A DNA stretch of 64,000 nucleotides from Phorcus lineatus (taxonomy: Eukaryota; Mollusca; Gastropoda; Trochida; Trochidae). The stretch spans positions 9,143,755 through 9,207,754 of the forward strand of contig OV121091.1 in assembly GCA_921293015.1 (NCBI GenBank). Direction: 5' to 3'. The notes under the pieces were generated by a model. That model worked only from the letters and a program-made list of their open reading frames with translations, ran no database searches and had not been told where the DNA came from. This document shows positions 56,061 to 64,000 of this stretch, one piece after another; positions within the stretch are counted from its first letter, which is position 1, and each line of letters begins with the position of its first letter. A program made the position numbers and the translations under genes.

Positions 56061-56329
56061 TTAAGTTTGAAAGAATGAAAACATCCGTGTCATTACTTAT
56101 TATAATGTCCTTAATAAGATGTTTGTAGATTATATCAATAATATTTTAAACTTACAAACTATTCTTAGTGGCGACGAATCTGTGTTATTCTGTTTGTTAT
56201 TTCTTATTTAACAAAATCAATATGAGGCACATAATTTCCAAGAGCACATTTAAATATTTTTTGTCTTATCAGAAGGATGATTACATTGACATGATTTTTA
56301 ACACCTTATATTGCAAACAACACGTTGTC

Positions 56330-58010
56330 ACAAGAAAAACTCATTATTACTTCCACAGATTTGAGCCATTTTTTTTATTTCCGACCATATTGGTTTCACG
56401 AATTCACATTTCCAGAAGAGGTGTTCTACTGTCTCAAGTTTTTTATTACATAAGGAACAAAGAGGTTATTTTATTCTGTATAGTAGACATTTTATCGGCA
56501 AAATGTTGGGGATAATACTGTATTATAACACCTTAGCTCAGTACTTTTTGTACGTTTGTTTGGAATGATATTAAAAATTATCCATTTGTCTATAGAACAC
56601 GTTCCCATTTTGATTAGCATGGTAGCTTAATAAATGATGAATTAAAGAGAGTGTCATATAAATGCTTAATTATTTCCAGAAGGCGTGTTCATTAATTGAT
56701 AGTAAAATGGAAAGACAGACTTATGCATTGGTTTTCCGAATTTTTGAATGTTGTTTTTATGTGCGAATGCCTTTATTGATGCATTTAGTCCTTCAAAAGT
56801 CAAAAGGTAAGTTTTTATTTGATATTACTCTTTAAATTCTTGAAATGTCAATAACCTACCCTCTTTGTGTATAATATCATTAACAAAACACTTTCCCATT
56901 ATTGTTCCAATTTTCGTAACCTACCGGATTTACATCAATAATTATATTATGATTGTTCCAGATTGTTTGACTTTTTATTTTATCATCTGTTAACATTATC
57001 GATTCACCTTGGGTGAGAAATATCTAAAAAGTTGTAAAAACATCCTCCAGAACATATTGGATAATTTTGGAATCCACTTTTTAAAAACTTATTTTGAACT
57101 GCCTGACCAAATGGAATATGGATAAGGTAATTCATTCAGTATTGGGTTTAGTATCATAACATTTCTTTTTATCTTGTCAGCTTTACCGTTCCAAGTGAAT
57201 TTAAAACATGATTTTTGTAAGCTTTCTAGTAATTGTTTCGTTGTATTCGGAAGACTGTGAAATCAAAATGGATTTCAAATAGTACTTCTACCAAAAGGAG
57301 CAAGTGAACGTGTTTACCAAATGTTTATTTGTTTTTTAATTTTATCTTATAGTTAGTTTCAATCATGCTGTCGAGATCAATATCAAAATTGATTCCTAAA
57401 AGATAGAAATCTGTTTGTGACCAATCAAAGTTATATTCTTTACAAAGTTTGTATGTGATCCCTTTATTGAACCAATCCAAATGAGTTTTGTTTAACCTTT
57501 TTAGACCCACAGTTTAGGGAATTTAGCAACAATGTTCTGAGATCTTTCTAAAAGAATTTTTTAATTCTGCTTTCGTCATTTATCATTGCCCTCAATGCTA
57601 CTGACAATTCGGATAATGCTAGTCCTCCTTCTACACTATGAAATTCTGTCTCAGTTAGTTTCGGCCAACGCCATGAGATTTGTAAAGTTTTTCATAGAAG
57701 GCCTTAGTTTCTTGCTGTATATTTTCAATATCTTATATTATTGTTCTATCAGATTTTTCTAACTCTGTAATAGCTTTATCTATTAAGTGTCTCGACTCGA
57801 GTGAAAGGAAATATTTACTCGGTTTTTCTCCTTCTTCAATCCATTGAGCATTCGACCTAGCCATCATTCCTTTAATTTTTAAATCATTAATATCATTAAG
57901 TTCATTTGTTATCGAATTGATGTCTTTTTATGACTTTTTGATTTGTCTATATCTTCCTCAAGTTTTTCTAGCTCTTTATCTAGGGATTTCTCTTTTTCTT
58001 CTTGTATATT
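56330..58010 (-). pseudogene. L1/Tx1-like LINE remnant with a deleted RT core
   Basis: The minus-strand order is MMARSNAQWIEEGEKPSKYF and LSLESRHLIDKAITELEKSD (57720-57870), ENIQQETKAFYEKLYKSHG, then KLTETEFHSVEGGLALSELS (about 57600-57660). It then jumps to HLDWFNKGITYKLCKEYNFD, QTDFYLLGINFDIDLDSMIE (57340-57490) and finally CSLCNKKLETVEHLFWKCEF (56370-56460). This is the layout of an L1/Tx1 clade ORF2, but the catalytic RT part between the 57.6-kb and 57.5-kb blocks is missing. Relic. Confidence 0.78.
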
Positions 58011-58264
58011 CTTCTTCGTAGAAGAATAATATATCGTTATACCTCGGATTATCAAAAGTAAAGTTTCCCATAGTAATTGATCATTATTTAATTAATTTAA
58101 AAGTCTGAAGAGTTTTCATCCTTGACTTTGTAATCATTTACAGTTGGTTTGATTGTTTCCTCTTTTTTTGAGATAAACATATTTTCTGTCCTGATAGAAA
58201 GAGTTGTTAAAAAAAAGTTGTTTAAATCTGGTCTCAAGCGTTAATCAAGTACCGTAGTTTTATA

Positions 58265-58570
58265 ATTTCATTTCAAGTGCAGTGGACAAAGGTAAGGACA
58301 TCAGAGCAAAAGGGCATCATTCATAAACGTCATGCCTACGGTATAAGAGGAGAACTTTTAGAATGATTTACTTAGTTACTTAGATTGTAGAACGCAAGAA
58401 GTATTAATAAACGTTTGAAGCTCAAGTTTTAGTTTCGTAGAAGCAGGCGTACCACAGGGTTCTGTGTAAAGACTACTTTTGTTCATTGTCTATATAATTG
58501 ACAATGTAGAAGTTTTAGATAGTCACATTCGTCCTTTTCCTGATGATACATCAATATATATCATTATATA
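58265..58570 (+). pseudogene. Short LINE RT fragment
   Basis: Plus-strand pieces KGIIHKRHAYGIRGELLEWF and SFVEAGVPQGSV, then LLLFIVYIIDNVEVLDSHIR and PDDTSIYI match jockey- or CR1-type RT, with the usual ADDT box read as PDDT. Both ends are truncated and frames change. It lies just upstream of the exon-like ATG at 58733. Confidence 0.72.
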
Positions 58571-58652
58571 AGATACCCACGGCATTTAAACAATGGCAAC
58601 AATGGGACCGACGATGTGCTTTATTTGACGATACAACCATGCGCGAGGTTAA

Positions 58653-58686
58653 TTACGTCATTTCAGTAACGTTACAAATGACGTCA
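58653..58686 (+). promoter_or_regulatory. Possible CRE-type sites
   Basis: TTACGTCA (58653-58660) and a perfect palindrome TGACGTCA (58679-58686), the binding site of CREB/ATF factors, occur within 80 bp upstream of a candidate start codon. Similar GTGACGTCA motifs occur elsewhere in the window, so function is uncertain. Confidence 0.3.
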
Positions 58687-58732
58687 TATTGGCCAAGTCC
58701 ATTGATCAAACTTGAGGGGGCTAATGTCCATC

Positions 58733-58791
58733 ATGGCTGACTCGGCGTCTGTCGATTCGAAACCAAAAGAAGGAGAGGTGTATATAAAAAG
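58733..58791 (+). CDS. Possible first coding exon of an unknown gene
   Basis: ATG in a fair start context (CATCATGGC) opens a frame MADSASVDSKPKEGEVYIK and runs into a donor, AAAAG then GTAATT, at 58792. The peptide is hydrophilic, of no recognised family. CRE-like sites lie just upstream. The 320-bp duplicated segment begins at the donor. No downstream exon could be matched, so this is tentative. Confidence 0.28.
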
Positions 58792-59105
58792 GTAATTGTT
58801 TCTTTTTGGGGAGGAAAGTATTATCTGGTTATCCACTCAGTTATGAAGATGATGACATGCGTACATTTCTTATTTTGCAAAAAAAACAAAACTAAGTAAC
58901 GCGTTGTTGTCATAACCAGACTAGCTGTTGCGTCAATTTGTTCTGTAAGATTGTGACGTCATAAAGTATGAATGCACGAGGTATAACAGCAAAATGTTCT
59001 GCATTCATCGAAAAATGGTTGCATGTTTTTGAGAGCTCTCGTCGAATCAGAATCGCCGAAAAACGTGTAACAACATCAATTTGTAATTATACATCGATAA
59101 AGGCA
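58788..59105 (+). repeat. 320-bp direct repeat, copy 1
   Basis: AAGGTAATTGTTTCTTTT to AACATCAATTTGTAATTAT is repeated at 59446-59762 with about 10 percent differences and small indels. It includes TTGTGACGTCATAAAGTATG and GAATCAGAATCGCCGAAAAA. Confidence 0.9.
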
Positions 59106-59445
59106 CAAACAATGTAAAACAATACTTATAATTACAAAATCAACTCAACTTAACTCATATTTTCTGAATAATTTAAACAAATTTTGAATAATTGCAGTGA
59201 ACATTACGTTAGTTTGCAGTTTGTTACACACGGCTATACATGGTGGAATTCAAATTGAGAAATAAATAAAATTCGTTTTCATCAGCATTGACGCTTATGC
59301 AATCAAAGTTCGTCTTAACTCGAGTCCGCATATTTGGAATAACCCTCATTAGCATAATACGTAACATTCAAAATGGCTACCGTTTGTGAAACGATTCGAG
59401 CTATCAAACTTCAGGACTCGTAGTAATTAAAATCAAGAGTTTTTG
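59106..59445. other. Spacer between direct repeats
   Basis: No domain seen. Contains ATGGCTACCGTTTGTGAAAC near 59373, a short frame of 16 codons with a stop before the second repeat copy. Confidence 0.4.
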
Positions 59446-59762
59446 GTGAAGGTAATTGTTTCTTTTGGGAGAGGAAAGTGTTATCTGGTTATCAACTCAG
59501 TTATGAAGATGATGACATGCGTACATTTCTTATTTTGCAAAAAATAACAAAGTAACGCGATGTTGTCATAACCGAACTAGCCGTTGCGTCAATTTAATTT
59601 GTTCTGTAAGATTGTGACGTCATAAAGTATAAATGCACGAGGTATAACTGCAATTTTTTTTCTGCATTCGTCGAGAAATGGTTGCATGTTTTTGCGAGCT
59701 CTCGTCCAATCAGAATCGCCGAAAAACGTGTAACAACATCAATTTGTAATTATTCAACGATA
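59446..59762 (+). repeat. 320-bp direct repeat, copy 2
   Basis: Second copy of the segment at 58788-59105. It is preceded by another short ATG frame (ATGGCTACC at 59373) that meets a stop before the GTAATT site. Confidence 0.9.
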
Positions 59763-60309
59763 GATACACACCAACTCAATTTCTATTTCTTAGATAGATG
59801 ATCATATAACGGCTGCCGCAACTATTGATAATGAAGCAAAAATTGAAGAGTGTACCAAAAAATGGCAAGTTATAGTTTTATAAAATTGATTTGGAAGAAT
59901 GTTACCTGGAAGAACTTTATCTAGTAGAAAAGAAAGAAATACCAACACCAGAGGCTGTTATATAAAAGAGAATATGACTCAACAATACAATCGATATGGG
60001 TAGATACTAATGGGGCCAATTTTATCGCTAGTATTTTTGATATTTAAAAAAATTGTTATGTCACGATTTTCAATGAAAAGAAGATAGAGAAATGGAATGG
60101 AATTAATGGTGTGCTACTACCAGTTGTTGAATTTCTTATAAGGACCATCGTTTTCTAAAAAGGGATTAACAAAAGTAGTAGTATATTTCACTTTTGATAT
60201 TAGTTAGACATATTTAAAACATTATCCAAGTACCATTGCCACAAGATAAATCTTGGAATGCTAATAATAACCAATATAATGTCAGAGCAGATGACTAGTG
60301 AAGATACTG

Positions 60310-60550
60310 AGAAGATAAAACAACAGCAGGAAACCTGAAAGTTCCCCTGGCCAATATGGGTCAGAAGGCTTATCCCCATTCCAAAAGCAAGCCAAGAAAG
60401 CAGGAACAAAGCGTACATCCGTTCGGACGAACTGATGGTGGACGGCAGAGCTGTCAACATCCCGGAGGGAAAGCCTCCAGAACACATATTCCTGAAGTAC
60501 GTTACCAACTACCCCAGGATGAAACACAGGAAGCCAATAGCGACCTGAGA
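60310..60550 (+). pseudogene. Possible LINE ORF1-type fragment
   Basis: A plus-strand frame reading RRLIPIPKASQESRNKAYIR, then SDELMVDGRAV and NIPEGKPPEHIF resembles the linker after the coiled coil and RRM of some LINE ORF1 proteins (R-x-LIPI-x-KAS...KAY-x-R-x-D). The similarity is by eye and short. The minus strand is also open here. Confidence 0.25.
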
Positions 60551-61095
60551 TCCATGTCGTCTTCCGAAATGGTTCCATTGATGCTCGATCGGTGATAAAT
60601 TAGGGAAGCATGGTGGCCAAGGCAAAACCTGGATGTTTAATCGGTTTAGGAAGCCCATGGTGATCCTGGCGGTATATGGTCTTTTTTTCCTGTTGAAAAA
60701 TCACCCCTTGCTGCTGCATCTGTATGAATGGAACCACCCAAGGCTGTAACACCTGATCCCTGTATCTCTGGGCTGTAAGGGTCTGACGAATTGTCACCAA
60801 ATCTGTCTTCTGGTTGCTGCAAATCCCGCCCCAGATCATGACGCCGCCACCGCTATGGGCACATACTGCAGCCTCGACGCCCTACGTCTTTATACTCTCA
60901 CTCTGCCGTTTGCTTGGAACAGGTTGAGTCGACTTTCCTCGCTGAAGATCACTCTTCCCAAATCACAACGTTACAACATATGTCTGGTGCAACCAAATGT
61001 CGAGGCAATCTGGCTGTTCGAAGCCCCCATTTGTGACATTCCGACGACTCTTCGTGCTCTGCTGCTGTTAAACGTGGTATTTTCTTCTGCTTTTC
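60545..61095 (-). pseudogene. Tc1-like transposase catalytic-domain remnant
   Basis: Minus-strand blocks in shifted frames: SEESRLNLFQANGRVRV (first Asp replaced in the usual SDESRF) at about 60900-60950, MIWGGICSNQKTDLVTIRQT, LTAQRYRDQVLQPWVVPFIQ, GVIFQQEK (usual FQQDNA), then PWPPCFPNLSPIEHQWN (usual PDLSPIEH) at about 60575-60640. DDE residues are partly lost. Relic. Confidence 0.82.
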
Positions 61096-61619
61096 CGTAA
61101 CACGAGTGGTCGAATTCAACGTTTTTTATACCCTCTGCGTGTCAAATTAATGTGCAAATGTAAAAATAGTGATTTCTGGGGGAAAACATTTTCAGTCAAC
61201 TGATATATGTCTCAGTTGCGTTTTAGCGAGATATTTTCATTGTTTCCATTCGTTACAATCGGGTAGAACATTAAAAATATAAATTTATATCAGAATAGGA
61301 AAATCTTTTGGTGTATACTTTCTTTTGTACTTTTTGTTATTGTAAATGTATATATGAACATAATTCTATCATTATCTTAAGTAAAACATGGACATCTAAA
61401 AAAAGTAAAATAGACGTGAAAGGTTTCAAACAATTTCGCTTTCCAAGAACTAAAGATTCCACGTGCTTCAAAGGAACAGAACTGTCAACTCGCACGGTAT
61501 GCGACTGCTTACTAGGCCTATGTGTAAGGCATCGGACGTGCGTATTGCTAATAGTAGATTGCAAAGTGACGCCGGCATTGGGGCGTAGCGGATTCACATA
61601 GGTTGTACATCGGTCTTTA
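61096..61619. other. No gene recognised
   Basis: Open frames on both strands at 61308-61601 have no known domain. Confidence 0.45.
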
Positions 61620-62920
61620 AGTTTATACCTCCATGAACATAATAAATGTTGAAGTTAAATATACCTACGACCATTTCAACGGTTTAAGTGTTGTTGATTA
61701 CTGTCTAATTAAACCGGACAACTTTTTTCTTGTAAATTCTTTCTCTATAGGAGAATTCTCTCATCTTAGTCCAACAATAGATGCTACATCTAAGAATAAA
61801 CAACAGTTCCAGCCACCGTGAACAAAACAACAACACAGCTTCACCCACCGTACTCACATACTGTCAGGATAAAATGTGTTTAGGTAAGTGATAACAACCA
61901 ATTACAACTCAGAGGATGCTTAAATAATATAGATTCTCCAGATAGTATAGACTGTCTAAAATCCTTTACATCAAGTTGTAAATATTGCAGACAATTTCTT
62001 CAAACATACTTTGAGACAATACCATGGACAATTTCAAAGAACAGACTTTAATGAATGGTTTGACAACGAATGACAAAAATTTTAATTTGTTGAAAAAATC
62101 TCCCAGTACACTGCAGAAAAGTATACAAGCAGAATAAAATAAAGCAGAAAATAGCCTTTAGACAAAAGCGACGTAATAATGTTTCTGATGATTTGGATAT
62201 GAATGTGTTTTCATCATTTTAAAATTATCCACACAGATATTGATTTTATCAACCATTGTGTTGAAGATAAACTTGCGGGCAAATAAGAAGTGCAAATAAG
62301 AGTTGCTGACAACTATGACTATAACTAGGAATAACATGTCTAAATGATTTCGGAAAACTACTTACCAATTGTTTTTAATGTAAGGTCGAACTTAAAAATG
62401 GAAAACAACCAAATTTCAGATGTGCAGTTTGGATTTGAAGGGAACATAGTACAGTTGATTCAATATTCATCTTGCAAGTTCGAAATGGTTTATGGCTGAA
62501 ACTGTACAAGCTCAGAATCGACGGCAAAGTAACTAGATTATTTGGCTTCATGAATTAGAGTGTCAAATCCTGTGTCAAGCGTAAAGGTACAAACCAAGCA
62601 AACTAAGTCCAAAACTTAATTACAACTTAGGACTTAGACTAGGTGAAATTTTATCTCCACTATTCATTCTTTATCGAAGATCTTGAACGGCATCACAAGA
62701 GGAGAACGAAGCCTAAGACTGGACTAGCATACATGTAGGTGATATTAAAATGTACTTGCTGTTATGCGCCGACGATATGTTTATATTAGGTGAAACACAT
62801 GATGGATTACAGAACTTTTTGAACAACTTATCTTCATATTGCAAACATAAGAGATTTTCTGTTTATATAAACAAGACCAACAAAGTGATTTTCTGAAATT
62901 CAAATCAACCAATCAACTTA
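61620..62920 (+). pseudogene. Decayed LINE endonuclease-RT
   Basis: The plus-strand order is endonuclease end GLSVVDYCLIKPDNFFLVNS (61680-61740), a linker with FNEWFDNE and KSPSTLQKSIQAE (62040-62140), and RT pieces ENNQISDVQFGFEGN (62400-62450). It ends with CADDMFILGETHDGLQNFLN and YINKTNKVIF (62765-62895), where the usual YADD reads CADD. Stops and frame changes occur throughout. The motif style is that of the 48-53 kb LINE type. Confidence 0.75.
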
Positions 62921-64000
62921 AATCTACGTCGATTTTAGCGCCGCTTCAAATCAAACGTCTCCACGGTTGAACGTATACAATAGGTAACGTGACCAAACAA
63001 TCAAAACTTAAAAAGCCATGCAATACTTGTTATATTAATTCAAGTTCGTTTAGCCGTAATGTCCATCTTGTACCGCTGCACGATACCAGACTATGCTTTT
63101 TGTGCTCTAAACGGTGATATAAAAATCATATTGGTAAATTGGAGAATAATTGGAGAAAAACGGTTTGGATACATACCCCGAGAAGTTTATCTCAATATGT
63201 AGAAGAAGACCAGCAGATAATTACATCACACGATGGCGGTCAAACTTTTTGTCACTCTAGAATCTACTTGTACAAAGAATATACGGCAATTTTTTAAATC
63301 GGGGAATACTTGAGGAAACTGCCAAATGACCACAGAAAAGCTCTATGTCAGAATGACTATTTTCCCCTTTCTACTACATATTTCCCAATAACTGGTCTAG
63401 TATTGTTACAAAACAGTTACTATGCTCTACTTTGAGCTGAGGGTTATCATCCCATTTGCTCCACATAGAAACTGGTCGATACGTAAGTACTAAAGGACCC
63501 GGCCGTTACGATTCTGTAGTCTTACAAGCTCACTGAAATCAGATCGAAACTTTTCCCTCGTACCTTGCTGCGTTTCTTGATCTGACCACTGCTCTATAAG
63601 AGCCGTGTCAGACGGCCTTGACCGCCAGACTGTGTCAGCCAATGAGCAAAGAAAGACATTGGCAACTTTTTGTATTGACATTCAAAACATCACACCTAAC
63701 CTTTGTATCTCGGGATTCGAGCTTTTTCTTAATGTAACCGAGAAAAGCCGAGCTTGGATGAATGCAAAATGATCGTGTGTTTGTTTACAGCATGACAAAT
63801 ACGCTCATATTTGGTCAGAAATTTACCTATGTCTGCGACCCCGGGGAAGATAGTGAGGCAGATTTGTTATCGTGACAATATTTGCGTTTGATTTGTCATT
63901 TTCTTCGTTAAAAAGCATTTTTCAGAAATGTTGGCCTATAGTGAAGAAATTTACCATAACAAAACTACGACACATTATTGAATAGGTCTACAAAGCATCT
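62921..64000. other. Right edge, no gene recognised
   Basis: A minus-strand frame at 63490-63681 (LADTVWRSRPSDTALIEQWS, about 60 codons) is less A+T-rich than its surroundings, but no domain or splice pattern could be assigned. The rest is non-coding. Confidence 0.4.

Noticed and set aside
58653-58686. CRE sites as proof of a promoter
   Set aside because: TGACGTCA-like motifs recur in repeats throughout the window (21890, 24345, 29500, 46455), so they are listed only as possible sites.

Overview
This window looks like nuclear DNA from an invertebrate animal, most likely a lophotrochozoan and probably a mollusc. The evidence is its A+T-rich sequence, genes split by long introns, many decayed LINE, mariner, Tc1, Harbinger, Penelope-like and LTR elements, and a clear Wnt10 gene. 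There are no operons, ribosome binding sites or CRISPR arrays. The species call is an inference from the repeat types and cannot be proved from this sequence alone.

Layout. 1-14 kb: a polypurine 44-bp minisatellite at the left edge, a candidate 3.9-kb DNA transposon with inverted ends (5639-9583), a decayed mariner (10.4-11.6 kb), a large imperfect hairpin (11.9 kb) and a decayed LINE reverse transcriptase (12.6-13.3 kb). 14.3-26.6 kb: four exons of Wnt10 on the plus strand, the only confidently identified host gene. Its signal-peptide exon is not seen. The first intron seen uses a GC-AG splice pair. The 9.5-kb intron carries a second mariner fragment, a 199-bp tandem repeat and a young gypsy-type LTR element whose gag is fused in frame to integrase after loss of protease, reverse transcriptase and RNase H. 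A degenerate 43-bp repeat follows the Wnt10 stop codon.

28-34 kb: Penelope-like remnants (GIY-YIG endonuclease, RT-like piece, a hammerhead-ribozyme fold), a Tc1 remnant, and a LINE fragment lacking its catalytic loop between inverted repeats. 34.7-46.6 kb is a stack of insertions. Two inverted Penelope-like tails, each with a hammerhead motif, are the outermost layer. A 4.66-kb fold-back element (1.74-kb arms, 5-bp target duplication) sits in the left tail. Between the tails lie a 416-bp LTR miniature element and a Harbinger transposon (duplication CAG), and the Harbinger holds a 5'-truncated LINE with a 9-bp duplication. The miniature element (41302-41717) has identical 144-bp LTRs, a tRNA-Lys-type primer site, a polypurine tract, a TTAT duplication and, inside each LTR, a tRNA-Glu-like segment with perfect A and B boxes of a Pol III promoter. 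It is the most novel-looking object here.

47.7-64 kb: a nearly full-length but inactivated LINE (48361-53424, minus strand) that split an older related LINE on the plus strand, then remnants of three further LINE types, a Tc1 fragment, a 320-bp direct repeat whose left edge coincides with a splice donor, and a LINE remnant at the right. Apart from Wnt10 and the LTR-element reading frame, nearly all long reading frames are broken mobile-element genes.
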